DNA of 64,000 nucleotides. Source: Microbacterium sp. Gd 4-13. Its GTDB lineage: Bacteria; Actinomycetota; Actinomycetes; Actinomycetales; Microbacteriaceae. A program made the translations under genes and the position numbers. The notes beneath the pieces are model-generated. The model made no database searches. It was not told where the DNA came from and was given only the letters and a program-made list of their open reading frames with translations. Where the stretch lies: contig NZ_QEIJ01000001.1 in the NCBI RefSeq assembly GCF_003095395.1, positions 248,001 to 312,000 on the forward strand, written 5' to 3'. This document shows, piece by piece, positions 51,542-60,106 of the stretch (the first letter of the stretch is position 1; each line of letters starts with the position of its first letter).

Positions 51542-52282
51542 TCATCCCGCGTGGAACGCGGGGTGCAGCACGATGAGCAGGGACGCGGTCCAGTGGCAGA
51601 GGAACGCCAGCACCGTGCAGACGTGGAAGATCTCGTGGAAGCCGAAGTGGCCGGGCCACGGGTTCGGACGCTTCAGCGCGTAGATCACCGCGCCACCGGA
51701 GTACAGCACACCGCCGATGACGACGAGCACCATCATGGCGACGTTCGCGGCGAACAGATCGCCCATGTACATCACGGCTGCCCATCCGAGCGCGAGGTAG
51801 AGGGCGACGTAGAGCCATCTCGGCGCGTTCAGCCAGAACACGCGGAAGAAGATGCCCAGGATGGCGCCGCCCCAGACGATCGACAGCAGGATGATCGCCT
51901 TGTCGGTCGGGAGGGCGAGCACCGACAGCGGCGTGTAGGTGCCGGCGATCAACAGCAGGATGTTCGCGTGGTCGATGCGCTTGAGGATCGCGCGGGTTCT
52001 GGGCTTCCAGTGGAAGCGGTGGTAGAGCGCGGAATTGCCGAACAGCAGCAGCGAGGTGGCCATGAAGACCACCGACGCCCACTTCGCGGGAGCCCCCTGT
52101 GCCACAGCGATGAGGACGATGCCGGCGGCGATGGCGACGGGAAAGGTTCCGGCGTGGATCCACCCGCGCCAGGTCGGCTTCAGCTCGTCCTGCGCGCCGA
52201 CCGCCGCCGCCTCGATGAGGGGCAGCTGCGGCATGTCGGGGCCGTCGTCGTCGGCCGCGCGGGAGGAGGCTGGGCGGGTCAC
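51542..52282 (-). CDS. trhA: Hemolysin III / PAQR family membrane protein
   Basis: 246 residues, seven membrane helices. PAQR signatures: SALYHRFHW (with the conserved Ser and His), KRIDHANILLLIAGTYTPL, and the late FHEIFHVCTVLAFLCHWTA supplying further His ligands, consistent with a zinc site in the membrane. Members influence membrane lipid homeostasis; the cytolysin name is historical. GTG at 52282 has TAGGCT ending 6 bases upstream: likely leaderless. Divergent from uppS, as in mycobacteria. Confidence 0.93.
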   Translation of the reverse strand: MTRPASSRAADDDGPDMPQLPLIEAAAVGAQDELKPTWRGWIHAGTFPVAIAAGIVLIAVAQGAPAKWASVVFMATSLLLFGNSALYHRFHWKPRTRAILKRIDHANILLLIAGTYTPLSVLALPTDKAIILLSIVWGGAILGIFFRVFWLNAPRWLYVALYLALGWAAVMYMGDLFAANVAMMVLVVIGGVLYSGGAVIYALKRPNPWPGHFGFHEIFHVCTVLAFLCHWTASLLIVLHPAFHAG

Positions 52283-52288
52283 GCAACG

Positions 52289-52294
52289 AGCCTA
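52289..52294 (-). promoter_or_regulatory. -10 box of leaderless trhA
   Basis: Minus-strand TAGGCT ends 6 bases before the GTG at 52282; the divergent uppS gene shows the same geometry 87 bases away. Confidence 0.55.
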
Positions 52295-52357
52295 CGTCCG
52301 GGTGTATGCCGCTGAGCGCACGCTGTGCGGTTCCGCATGGACTGCACAGGTCGGGGG

Positions 52358-52363
52358 TAGCGT
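52358..52363 (+). promoter_or_regulatory. -10 box of leaderless uppS
   Basis: TAGCGT ends 6 bases before the GTG at 52370; no ribosome site is present. Confidence 0.55.
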
Positions 52364-52369
52364 AGGGGC

Positions 52370-53155
52370 GTGACGGAGAACGGGATGAACGAGGGCAGAG
52401 GACCTCTGTACCGCCTCTACATCAATCGACTCCGCCGCCGATTGACGCCCGACGTGGTTCCCCACCACGTCGCGATGATGATCGACGGCAACCGTCGGTG
52501 GGCCCGACAGCTCGGGTTCGATTCCGCCGCGCACGGCCATCGAGCGGGTGCGGCGAAGATGCGCGAGTTCCTCCGTTGGTGCGACGATCTCGGGGTCGGC
52601 GTCGTCTCGCTGTACCTGCTCTCCAACGACAACCTCGTCAAGCGCGACTCCCGTGAGCTCGCCGATCTCCTGGAGATCATCGCCGAACTGGCCGACGAGG
52701 TCTCCCGCGAGCCGAACTGGCGGGTGCAGCACGTGGGTCGCGCCGCCCACCTGCCGACCGAGCTCGCGCGAGTGCTCGCCGAGTCGGCGGACCGCACCCG
52801 TGCTCACACGGGTCTGCACGTGAATCTGGCGGTCGGCTACGGCGGACGCAGCGAGATCGTCGACGCCGTGCGCAGCATCATCGCCCAGCACGACAGCGAA
52901 GGCGGCTCGCTCGAGCAGCTCGCCGCGAGCCTCACGCCCGAGCAGATCGGCGAGCACCTCTACACGGGCGGGCTGCCCGACCCCGACCTCGTGATCCGCA
53001 CGTCGGGCGAGCAGCGGCTCAGCGACTTCCTGCTCTGGCAGAGCGCCCACAGCGAGTTCTACTTCGTCGAAGCCCTCGGCCCCGACCTGCGCGAGGTCGA
53101 CTTCCTGCGCGCCGTCCGCGACTTCGCCAAGCGCGACCGTCGCTACGGCGGCTGA
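52370..53155 (+). CDS. uppS: cis-Prenyltransferase (UppS / Z-farnesyl diphosphate synthase family)
   Basis: 261 residues. HVAMMIDGNRRWARQLG carries the catalytic Asp and the phosphate-binding Arg; SLYLLSNDN, NLAVGYGGRSEIVDAVR and DLVIRTSGEQRLSDFLLWQSAHSEFYFVE complete the family pattern. It adds isopentenyl units in cis, for the lipid carrier of the cell wall. In mycobacteria the gene at this locus makes the short Z,E-farnesyl product, so chain length here could be either. A -10 box lies 6 bases before the GTG. Confidence 0.95.
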   Translation: MTENGMNEGRGPLYRLYINRLRRRLTPDVVPHHVAMMIDGNRRWARQLGFDSAAHGHRAGAAKMREFLRWCDDLGVGVVSLYLLSNDNLVKRDSRELADLLEIIAELADEVSREPNWRVQHVGRAAHLPTELARVLAESADRTRAHTGLHVNLAVGYGGRSEIVDAVRSIIAQHDSEGGSLEQLAASLTPEQIGEHLYTGGLPDPDLVIRTSGEQRLSDFLLWQSAHSEFYFVEALGPDLREVDFLRAVRDFAKRDRRYGG

Positions 53156-53229
53156 GGCTTCCGCGAAACCGCAGCGGCGCGCCGAGACCCGCGCATGATG
53201 GCAGGGTGTCGTCGCGCAGACCGGCTCTC

Positions 53230-53257
53230 GCGGTCACCGGCGAGCGGTCACCGGCGA
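53230..53257. repeat. Two tandem 14-bp repeats upstream of the aminotransferase
   Basis: GCGGTCACCGGCGA occurs twice in tandem (53230-53243, 53244-53257), followed by two degenerate copies (GCGCAGTGGCGA, GCGGAGTGG). They fill the promoter region of the next gene. Confidence 0.75.
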
Positions 53258-53292
53258 GCGCAGTGGCGAGCGGAGTGGGAGAATAGCCGTTT

Positions 53293-54414
53293 GTGACCGA
53301 CTTCGATACCTACGTGCACTCCTTCGGCGACGAGACGGGGTATCTCGATTGGGCGTCCTTCGGCCCGCTCGCCCCCTCCGTGGTGGCGGAGACGAACGCT
53401 GACGCCGAGCTCCTCGCGTCGGGTCGGCGATCGAGCATCGACCTGGTGGTCGATCACATCGCTGAGGCCGGTGCCGCCGTGGCCGAGGTGCTGGGCGCAC
53501 CGGCCGAGCAGGTCGTGCTGCAGCCCTCGACGGCGCATGGCCTGATGCAGGCGATCTATGCCCTCCGTGGCACGCTGCTGCTCTCGTCGGCCGAGTTCCC
53601 GAGCCTGACGGTCGCCGCGGCGCGCTCGGCCGCGGTCGGGGGCGCACAGGTCTCATGGATGCTGCCGCCGGCCGGGTTCGTGACTCCGGAGGTCGTCCGC
53701 GACGCCCTCACCGACGATGTGACCGCGGTGGCCGTGAGCCTCGTCGACTTCCGCACCGGCTACCTCGCCGACCTCGCCGCCATACGTGACGTGATCGGCG
53801 ACCGATTGCTCATCGTCGACGCCGTCCAGGGATTCGGTGTGGTCGAGGCGGACTTCGCCGCGGCCGATGTCGTGTGCGGCAACGGGTACAAGTGGCTGCG
53901 CGCGGGCCGGGGCACCGGCTACTCCTGGTTCGGCGATCGCGCACTCGATCGGCTCGACCCCGTTCTCTCGGGATTCACCGGAACCGAAGCGGAGGGACTG
54001 CCGCTCGACGAGGTGCCGCCGCCGGTGCACCAGGCTCGCGCCTTCACGGTGAGCGCGTTCGACTCGCTGGCCGCGGGTCGCCTCAAGACGGCGGTGACCG
54101 ACATCCGAGATGTCGGCGTCGCCGCGATCGGCTCCCGTGTCGCCGAGCGAGCCGCCGACGTCTTCGCCCTGGCCGAGCAGCACGGCATCCCCGTGACGAC
54201 ACCCCGCGATCCCGCGCACCGTGCCGGCATCATTGCGCTCGCCCCCGGCGCCCAGGACGCCGCGCCGTTGGCCGCCGCCCTGTCGAACCACGGTCTGGCC
54301 GTCACCGTCCGCTCGGGCGGGATCCGGATCGCCGTGCACGCCGGTACCAGCCCTGACACTCTGCGCCAGCTCGGTGATGCCATGGCCGCGTTCGCGGCGT
54401 CGCGGGTGTGGTGA
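53293..54414 (+). CDS. Class V aminotransferase-fold PLP enzyme
   Basis: 373 residues. The PLP lysine is in VVCGNGYKWLRAGRGTGYSWFG; VSLVDFRTGYLADLAAI and LLIVDAVQGFGV (cofactor Asp/Gln) precede it, and the small C-terminal domain ends HAGTSPDTLRQLGDAMAAF. The fold includes cysteine desulfurases, kynureninases and isopenicillin-epimerase-like proteins. No desulfurase active-site cysteine loop is visible, so an aminotransferase, lyase or epimerase is likelier. GTG start without clear ribosome site, just after tandem repeats. Monocistronic. Confidence 0.88.
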   Translation: MTDFDTYVHSFGDETGYLDWASFGPLAPSVVAETNADAELLASGRRSSIDLVVDHIAEAGAAVAEVLGAPAEQVVLQPSTAHGLMQAIYALRGTLLLSSAEFPSLTVAAARSAAVGGAQVSWMLPPAGFVTPEVVRDALTDDVTAVAVSLVDFRTGYLADLAAIRDVIGDRLLIVDAVQGFGVVEADFAAADVVCGNGYKWLRAGRGTGYSWFGDRALDRLDPVLSGFTGTEAEGLPLDEVPPPVHQARAFTVSAFDSLAAGRLKTAVTDIRDVGVAAIGSRVAERAADVFALAEQHGIPVTTPRDPAHRAGIIALAPGAQDAAPLAAALSNHGLAVTVRSGGIRIAVHAGTSPDTLRQLGDAMAAFAASRVW

Positions 54415-54479
54415 GGAAGTTCACCTACTCGTAACGCGAACCGAGGGGCGTGTCGCTGCGCGCCCGGTGGGTTCCGTCG

Positions 54480-54485
54480 TAGCTT
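54480..54485 (+). promoter_or_regulatory. Candidate -10 box of the phoH gene
   Basis: TAGCTT, 114 bases before the GTG at 54594. The leader between contains imperfect inverted words (GCGACTCGTGAC / GTCGACTCGTCGC). Confidence 0.35.
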
Positions 54486-54593
54486 GATCGCATCGGGCAA
54501 GGCGCCCGTTCGAGTCGGCCTTCTGGATCGCGACTCGTGACCCCTGGTCGACTCGTCGCTTTCCGGGAAAGTGTCCCGGGTCGGGAGTGGGTT

Positions 54594-55949
54594 GTGAGCG
54601 CACGAGCACCTCAGAAGCAGCGTCTGGAGAACACCGCGGAAGACGCGTCGACGGAGCAGGACCTCCGCACGTACGTGCTCGACACGTCTGTTCTCCTCAG
54701 CGATCCGCGCGCCATCTTCCGCTTCGCCGAGCATTCCGTCGTGATCCCGGTCGTCGTCGTGACCGAGCTCGAGGGAAAGCGCCACGACCCGGAGATCGGA
54801 TACTTCGCGCGCCAGGCTCTTCGCCACCTCGACGAGCTGCGGATCGAGCACGGGCGGCTCGACTTCCCGGTGCAGGTCGGCACCGGGGGGACCTTCCGCG
54901 TCGAACTCAACAACACCGATCCTTCGGTGCTGCCCTCGGGTATGCGGCTCGGCGACAACGACAGTCGCATCCTCGCCGTGGCGATGCATCTCTTGCAGGA
55001 CGGCAGCGAGGTCACCGTCGTGTCGAAGGATCTTCCGATGCGGGTCAAGGCCGCATCTCTCGGTCTCTCGGCGGAGGAGTACCTCGCGGAGCAGGCCGTC
55101 GACTCGGGCTGGACGGGCATCGCGACGATCGACGTCTCCGGCGACGACATCAGCGACCTCTACGAGAGCGAGGTCGCCGTCAGCGACGACGTCGTCGGCC
55201 TTCCGGTCAACACGGGGCTGATCATCCACTCCGAGCGGGGCTCTGCCCTGGGCCGGGTGACCGGCGACGGCGGGTACAAGCTCGTGCGGGGAGACCGCGA
55301 CGTGTTCGGGCTGCACGGCCGCTCGGCCGAGCAGCGCATCGCGATCGACCTGCTGACCGACCCCGAGGTCGGCATCGTTTCGCTTGGCGGGCGTGCGGGT
55401 ACCGGCAAGTCGGCTCTTGCCCTGTGCGCTGCCCTCGAAGCCGTGCTCGAGCGGCAGGAGCAGCGGAAGATCATCGTCTTCCGACCGCTCTTCGCCGTCG
55501 GCGGCCAGGAGCTGGGGTACCTGCCGGGCGACGCTCAGGAGAAGATGAACCCCTGGGGGCAGGCCATCTTCGACACGCTCGGCTCGGTCGTCTCACCCAA
55601 CGTGGTGGAGGAGGTCGTCGCCCGCGGCCTTCTCGAGGTGCTTCCTCTCACGCACATCCGGGGGCGGTCTCTTCATGACGCGTTCGTGATCGTCGACGAG
55701 GCGCAGTCGCTGGAGCGCAACGTGCTCCTGACCGTGCTCAGCCGCATCGGACAGAACTCGCGTGTCGTGCTCACCCACGACGTGGGCCAGCGCGACAACC
55801 TCCGCGTGGGCCGTCATGACGGGGTCGCGTCGGTGATCGAGACCCTGAAGGGGCACGCTCTCTTCGGCCACGTCACGCTGACGCGCTCCGAACGGTCGGC
55901 GATCGCCGCTCTCGTCACCGAGCTGCTCGAAGCGGGGGAGCTCTCCTGA
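54594..55949 (+). CDS. PhoH family protein with N-terminal PIN domain (PhoH2 type)
   Basis: 451 residues from GTG 54594, which has GGGAG 7 bases upstream; an in-frame GTG at 54537 lacks one. The PIN nuclease domain (about 25-160) has acidic metal ligands in [24 protein letters not shown] and [10 protein letters not shown], and DLPMRVKA. The PhoH ATPase/helicase domain has Walker [32 protein letters not shown] (Walker B) and [12 protein letters not shown]. PhoH2 proteins act as RNA-unwinding ribonucleases. A similar phoH2-to-fumC neighbourhood exists in mycobacteria. Confidence 0.93.
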   Translation: MSARAPQKQRLENTAEDASTEQDLRTYVLDTSVLLSDPRAIFRFAEHSVVIPVVVVTELEGKRHDPEIGYFARQALRHLDELRIEHGRLDFPVQVGTGGTFRVELNNTDPSVLPSGMRLGDNDSRILAVAMHLLQDGSEVTVVSKDLPMRVKAASLGLSAEEYLAEQAVDSGWTGIATIDVSGDDISDLYESEVAVSDDVVGLPVNTGLIIHSERGSALGRVTGDGGYKLVRGDRDVFGLHGRSAEQRIAIDLLTDPEVGIVSLGGRAGTGKSALALCAALEAVLERQEQRKIIVFRPLFAVGGQELGYLPGDAQEKMNPWGQAIFDTLGSVVSPNVVEEVVARGLLEVLPLTHIRGRSLHDAFVIVDEAQSLERNVLLTVLSRIGQNSRVVLTHDVGQRDNLRVGRHDGVASVIETLKGHALFGHVTLTRSERSAIAALVTELLEAGELS

Positions 55950-55974
55950 GCCGCATCCCGCGCTGAGGCGCATC

Positions 55975-56014
55975 ATGACAAGGGCGGGATGCTGCAGCAT
56001 CCCGCCCTTGTCAT
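55975..56014. terminator. Perfect 40-bp palindrome after phoH
   Basis: ATGACAAGGGCGGGATGCTG and its exact complement meet with no spacer. The centre GGATGCTGCAGCATCC joins two copies of the over-represented 9-mer head to head. No T run follows. It probably ends phoH transcription but is unusually long and symmetric. Confidence 0.7.
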
Positions 56015-56181
56015 TGCGGGGCGGCGTGCAGTGAACATGAGAGGACTCTCACCTCGGGTTCCTCGGGTTCTCACGCGTCGAGATGAGGATGGACAGCAGC
56101 GAGGGAAACCTCTCTACCGCCCACCGGCGGATTCCCCCACAGAGGTACGGGCCCATCGGGTCCGCCACGGAGAAGGAGTCA

Positions 56182-56282
56182 TCGCGATTCGGGTATCGCG
56201 ACAGGCATGCGAGATCTTCCCCCAAAGATCTCCGACTCTCCCATAGCCCCCGGCGTCCCCCAGCGCCGGGGGCTCTCTCTGC
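56182..56282 (+). ncRNA. 6C-type small RNA
   Basis: Three successive hairpins: TCGCGAT-TCGGGT-ATCGCGA (56182-56201), GAGATCTT-CCCCCA-AAGATCTC (56211-56232) and AGCCCCCGGCG-TCCCCCAG-CGCCGGGGGCT (56245-56274), the last two with C-run loops, then CTCTCTCT. C-rich loops on two hairpins are the definition of the actinobacterial 6C RNA (Rfam 6C; B11 in M. tuberculosis), whose loops pair with G-rich ribosome sites. It lies in the only gene-free stretch over 300 bases (55950-56360). The 5' end is estimated; the last hairpin doubles as terminator. Confidence 0.75.
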
Positions 56283-56360
56283 CTGCGGGTGGCTCTTTAC
56301 ACCCGTGATGCCGTGCGGGCTCGCACCTTCGAACAGCGCGATAATCGGAGGATGAGTCGC

Positions 56361-57764
56361 ATGCCGAGACTGTTCTCGGCGCGCGCGCGGATTCTCGGGG
56401 CCGTCCTCGCCGTGGCGTGCGTCGGCCTCATCGTCGTCGGCGGCGTCACGTTCTGGGCGCAGCGCAACCACGTCGTCACCGCGATAGACCGCCAACTGGA
56501 GGCCTTCGCCGCCGCGTTCACGAACCTCTCGGGTGTCGAAGCGGCCAAGGAGATCGTCGTCGACACCGTCGGCGGCCCGACCGAGGGCGCTCTGCTGCTC
56601 TCGGGCGGCGGCGTGGTGGCCACCGCGTCACCGTCGTCGGGGTTGGATCTGGCCGCCGACGCGGCGTTCATGGACCAGGTCATCGGTGCGCCCGAGGGAC
56701 TCGGCACGGCGGTCGGTGACGGCGGGATGTATCGCTACGTCGTCGTGTCGGTGGGCGACGCGGAGATCGTCACTGCGGTGTCTCTCAGCGCGCGCATGGA
56801 GTTGGTGCTCATCGGCGTCGGTACGTACGCGATCGCGGCTGCGGTCGTGCTCTTCGCCATCGGCACGGTCGGCTGGTTCGTGACGGGTCGACTGCTGCTG
56901 CCCATCCGGCGGCTGCGCGAGACGGCCGACTCCATCACCATCTCCGACCTCGGCGCGCGCATCGCCACCGACGGCACCGACGAGATCTCCGACCTCGGCC
57001 GCACGATGAACTCGATGCTCGATCGCCTCGAGGGGTCGGTCGATGTGCAGCGGCAACTGCTCGACGACGTGCGGCACGAGCTGAAGACACCGATCACGAT
57101 CGTGCGTGGCCACCTCGAGATGATGGATGCCTCGGACCCGGCCGACGTGGCGAACGCGCGCGATATCGGCATCTCGGAACTCGATCGCATGACGCGTCTC
57201 GTCGACGACATCGACCTGCTCGCCGCGGTCGAGGGAGGCGGATTCTCGATGGGCGTCGTCGACGTCGATGCCCTCACCGCTCGCGTCGGAGAACTCGTCG
57301 CGGTCATTCCCGGTCACCCCTGGTCGGTCGAGCAGCGCGGGCGCGGCCGGGTGGAGGGCGACTACGACCGGCTCTTGCAGGCGTGGTTGCAACTCGCCGA
57401 CAACGCGTCCAAATACACGCCCGAAGGGTCGCCGGTCGAGATCGGCAGCTCTGTCGACGATCGCGGAGCGCTGCTGTGGGTGCGCGACCACGGACCGGGG
57501 ATCCCGCCGGCCGCGCGTCACCGCATCTTCCGGAGGTTCGACCGCGCTCTCGGCAAGCGCACCGTCGGCGGCTCCGGGCTCGGGCTCGCGATCGTCGACG
57601 CGATCGCGAAGGGGCACGACGGCCACTGCGCCGTCGTCGAGACGCCCGGCGGCGGCGCGACCTTCACGATCCACCTTCCCCTGGGACGGAACACGGCACC
57701 CGCCGGGTTCCCGGCCCCCGTGCGCGCCGGTGACGTCGTGCTCCAGCGAGAGGCCGCCGGATGA
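56361..57764 (+). CDS. Sensor histidine kinase (two-component system 2)
   Basis: 467 residues from ATG 56361, 9 bases after GGAGG; the ATG at 56352 directly abuts that GGAGG and is less likely. Helix 1 at about 8-30 (ILGAVLAVACVGLIVVGGVTFW), an outer sensor region of about 115 residues, helix 2 (LVLIGVGTYAIAAAVVLFAIGTVGWFV), HAMP, phosphoacceptor LLDDVRHELKTPITIVRGHLE, HATPase LADNASKYTPEG, VRDHGPGIP and GGSGLGLAIVDAIAKGHDG. Its stop overlaps the response regulator gene (ATGA). Signal unknown. Confidence 0.94.
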   Translation: MPRLFSARARILGAVLAVACVGLIVVGGVTFWAQRNHVVTAIDRQLEAFAAAFTNLSGVEAAKEIVVDTVGGPTEGALLLSGGGVVATASPSSGLDLAADAAFMDQVIGAPEGLGTAVGDGGMYRYVVVSVGDAEIVTAVSLSARMELVLIGVGTYAIAAAVVLFAIGTVGWFVTGRLLLPIRRLRETADSITISDLGARIATDGTDEISDLGRTMNSMLDRLEGSVDVQRQLLDDVRHELKTPITIVRGHLEMMDASDPADVANARDIGISELDRMTRLVDDIDLLAAVEGGGFSMGVVDVDALTARVGELVAVIPGHPWSVEQRGRGRVEGDYDRLLQAWLQLADNASKYTPEGSPVEIGSSVDDRGALLWVRDHGPGIPPAARHRIFRRFDRALGKRTVGGSGLGLAIVDAIAKGHDGHCAVVETPGGGATFTIHLPLGRNTAPAGFPAPVRAGDVVLQREAAG

Positions 57765-58417
57765 CTCGTATCCTCATCGTCGAAGACGAGAGCCGCATCT
57801 CGGCCTTCGTCGCCCGCGGGCTCGAGGCCGCGGGGTACCAGACCGCCGTCGTCGAAGACGGCGAGGAGGCCCTCGAGCGCGCCATGTCGGGCGAGGTCGA
57901 CCTTATGCTCCTCGACATCGGCCTGCCCACCATGGACGGGTTCGAGGTGCTGCGTCACCTCCGCGGGCAGGGTTCGACGCTCCCGGTGATCATGCTCACC
58001 GCGCGCTCCAGCACGAGTGACACGGTCGACGGACTCGATGCCGGCGCCAACGACTACATCGCCAAGCCCTTCAAGTTCGACGAGCTGCTGGCGCGGGTGC
58101 GGTCGCGCTTGCGCGAGAACGTCGCGACCGCCACGATCGCCGTGTCGCACCTCGACGTGAGCCTCGACGTGCTGACGCGCCGGGCCACGGTATCGGGGCG
58201 GGAGGTCGACCTCAGCGCGCGGGAATTCGCGCTCGCCGAGCAGTTCCTGCGTCACCCCGGCCAGGTGCTCAGCCGTGAGCAGCTGCTCAGTCGCGTCTGG
58301 GGCATGGACTTCGACCCCGGCTCGAACATCGTCGACGTCTACGTGCGGTACCTCCGCGGCAAGTTCGGCCACGACCGCATCACGACGGTGCGCGGAGCCG
58401 GCTACCGCTGGGAGTGA
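57761..58417 (+). CDS. OmpR-type response regulator (two-component system 2)
   Basis: 218 residues. Receiver: acidic pair in LIVEDESRIS, phosphoacceptor Asp52 in LMLLDIGLPTMDGFEVL, Thr in VIMLTARSS, Lys in YIAKPFKFDELLARV. DNA-binding winged helix: DLSAREFALAEQFLRHPGQVLSREQLLSRVWGMDF and VDVYVRYLRGKFG, ending GAGYRWE. Partner of the kinase encoded just upstream through ATGA coupling. No target gene is adjacent; fumC is convergent. Confidence 0.95.
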   Translation: MTRILIVEDESRISAFVARGLEAAGYQTAVVEDGEEALERAMSGEVDLMLLDIGLPTMDGFEVLRHLRGQGSTLPVIMLTARSSTSDTVDGLDAGANDYIAKPFKFDELLARVRSRLRENVATATIAVSHLDVSLDVLTRRATVSGREVDLSAREFALAEQFLRHPGQVLSREQLLSRVWGMDFDPGSNIVDVYVRYLRGKFGHDRITTVRGAGYRWE

Positions 58418-58454
58418 CCCGGTCCCTGCGCCGCTGCTTCCTCCCCGCCTTCGA

Positions 58455-58507
58455 CAGGAATGTGGCGCATTCCTGCGACTGACGGCATCGATCTCTGCGG
58501 TCAGTCG
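58455..58507. repeat. Two adjacent perfect hairpins after the response regulator
   Basis: CAGGAATG-TGGCG-CATTCCTG (58455-58475) and CGACTGAC / GTCAGTCG (58476-58483, 58500-58507), each with 8-bp perfect stems. They lie in the 259-base convergent gap before fumC and may terminate the upstream operon. Confidence 0.6.
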
Positions 58508-58536
58508 CCGGAAACGGGCGCAGTTCGCCGTTTGGG

Positions 58537-58600
58537 GCGCCGGCCGCGCAGGCGCGGGCCGCGCAGGCGCCGGCCGCGCGGGCGCGGGCCGCGCAGGCGC
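58537..58600. repeat. Four tandem 15-bp GC repeats
   Basis: GCGC-[C/G]-GGCCGCGCAG repeated at 58537, 58552, 58567 and 58582 (one A-to-G change in copy 3), with a partial fifth. Copies alternate C and G at position 5, so the higher-order unit is 30 bp. Non-coding. Confidence 0.85.
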
Positions 58601-58631
58601 GGGGCGTGGACGGATGCTGCGGACACGCGAA

Positions 58632-58661
58632 ACCGCCGCCGCCCCGGAGGGCGACGGCGGT
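58632..58661 (-). terminator. Hairpin terminator after fumC
   Basis: ACCGCCG-CC-GCCC / GGGC-GA-CGGCGGT with a small internal mismatch and a 4-base loop, 16 bases after the fumC stop. On the minus strand it is followed by TTTCGCG. Confidence 0.6.
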
Positions 58662-58676
58662 CGACGTACGTACGGC

Positions 58677-60071
58677 TCAGCCGGGGTGGGTCATCGAGAG
58701 CAGGTCGAGCTTCTCGTCGAGCTGTGCCTCGGTGAGTTCGCCGCGCTCCACGTAGCCGAGGTCGATCACGGCCTCACGCACGGTGATGCCCTTCGCGACC
58801 GAGTGCTTGGCGATCTTCGCAGCCGCCTCGTAGCCGATCAGCTTGTTCAGCGGCGTGACGATCGAGGGCGACATGCCCGCGTAGGCAGCGGCGCGGTCGA
58901 CGTTGGCCTGGAGCCCGTCGATCGTCTTGTCGGCGAGCACGCGCATCGCGTTCGACAGCAGGCGGATCGACTCGAGCAGGGCGGTGCCCATGACGGGGAT
59001 GGCGACGTTGAGTTCGAACGAGCCGGATGCTCCGGCCCACGCCACCGTCGCGTCGTTGCCGATCACTCGGGCCGACACCATCAGCACGGCCTCGGGAACG
59101 ACCGGGTTCACCTTGCCCGGCATGATCGACGACCCGGGCTGCAGATCGGGGATGTGCAGCTCGCCGAGGCCGGTGTTCGGTCCGGAGCCCATCCACCGGA
59201 TGTCGTTGTTGATCTTCGTGAGCGATACGGCGATCGTGCGCAGGGCGCCGGATGCTTCGACGAGGCCGTCGCGGTTCGCCTGCGCCTCGAAGTGATCCTT
59301 CGCCTCGGTGATCGGCAGCTCGGTCTCAGTGGCGAGCAGCTCGATGACCTTCTGCGGGAAGCCGAGCGGGGTGTTGATGCCCGTGCCGACCGCCGTTCCG
59401 CCGAGAGGCACCTCGCCTACGCGGGGGAGGACGGCCTGCACGCGCTCGATGCCCAGGCGCATCTGGCGGGCGTAGCCGCCGAACTCCTGGCCGAGCGTCA
59501 CGGGGGTGGCATCCATCAGGTGGGTGCGGCCCGACTTCACGACCGACTTCCACTCGTCGGCCTTGGCCTCGAGGGCGACGGCGAGGTGGTCGAGCGCGGG
59601 GATGAGGTCGTCGATCAGTGCCTGGGTGACGGCGATGTGCACCGACGTCGGGAACACGTCGTTCGACGACTGCGACGCGTTGACGTGGTCGTTGGGGTGC
59701 ACGGGCGACCCGAGGCGCTGGGTCGCGAGGGTCGCGAGCACCTCGTTCATGTTCATGTTCGACGAGGTGCCGCTGCCGGTCTGGTAGGTGTCGACGGGGA
59801 AGTGCGCGTCGTACTGCCCGGTGATGACGTCGTCGGCCGCACCGGCGATGGCGTCGGCGATCGCCGCATCCAGCGTGCCCAGCTCTTTGTTCGCGAGCGC
59901 GGCGGCCTTCTTGATGCGGGCGAGGGCCGCGATCTGGGTGGTCTCGAGACCCGAACCCGAGATGGGGAAGTTCTCGACCGCGCGCTGCGTCTGCGCCGCG
60001 TAGAGCGCGTTCTTCGGAACGCGCACCTCGCCCATGGTGTCGTGTTCGATGCGGTACTCGGTGTCGGTCAC
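58677..60071 (-). CDS. fumC: Class II fumarate hydratase
   Basis: 464 residues from GTG 60071, which has GGAGG 8 bases upstream and gives exactly the usual family length; the longer frame is not needed. Marks: [56 protein letters not shown] (catalytic His region) and the signature [11 protein letters not shown]. Interconverts fumarate and malate in the TCA cycle without an iron-sulfur cluster. Last gene of the minus-strand run xseB-DUF4245-carbonic anhydrase-fumC. Confidence 0.97.
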   Translation of the reverse strand: MTDTEYRIEHDTMGEVRVPKNALYAAQTQRAVENFPISGSGLETTQIAALARIKKAAALANKELGTLDAAIADAIAGAADDVITGQYDAHFPVDTYQTGSGTSSNMNMNEVLATLATQRLGSPVHPNDHVNASQSSNDVFPTSVHIAVTQALIDDLIPALDHLAVALEAKADEWKSVVKSGRTHLMDATPVTLGQEFGGYARQMRLGIERVQAVLPRVGEVPLGGTAVGTGINTPLGFPQKVIELLATETELPITEAKDHFEAQANRDGLVEASGALRTIAVSLTKINNDIRWMGSGPNTGLGELHIPDLQPGSSIMPGKVNPVVPEAVLMVSARVIGNDATVAWAGASGSFELNVAIPVMGTALLESIRLLSNAMRVLADKTIDGLQANVDRAAAYAGMSPSIVTPLNKLIGYEAAAKIAKHSVAKGITVREAVIDLGYVERGELTEAQLDEKLDLLSMTHPG

Positions 60072-60106
60072 GTCGTCGTCCTCCAGTTGCCGATGTGCGG
60101 GGTTGT

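Noticed and set aside
56083..56355. 90-residue open frame upstream of the second histidine kinase
   Set aside because: It covers the hairpins of the 6C-type RNA, has no ribosome site and unusual codon use, so it is non-coding.
58537..58600. CRISPR-like regular repeats
   Set aside because: The units are directly adjacent with no spacers and no cas genes are present; this is a simple tandem repeat.
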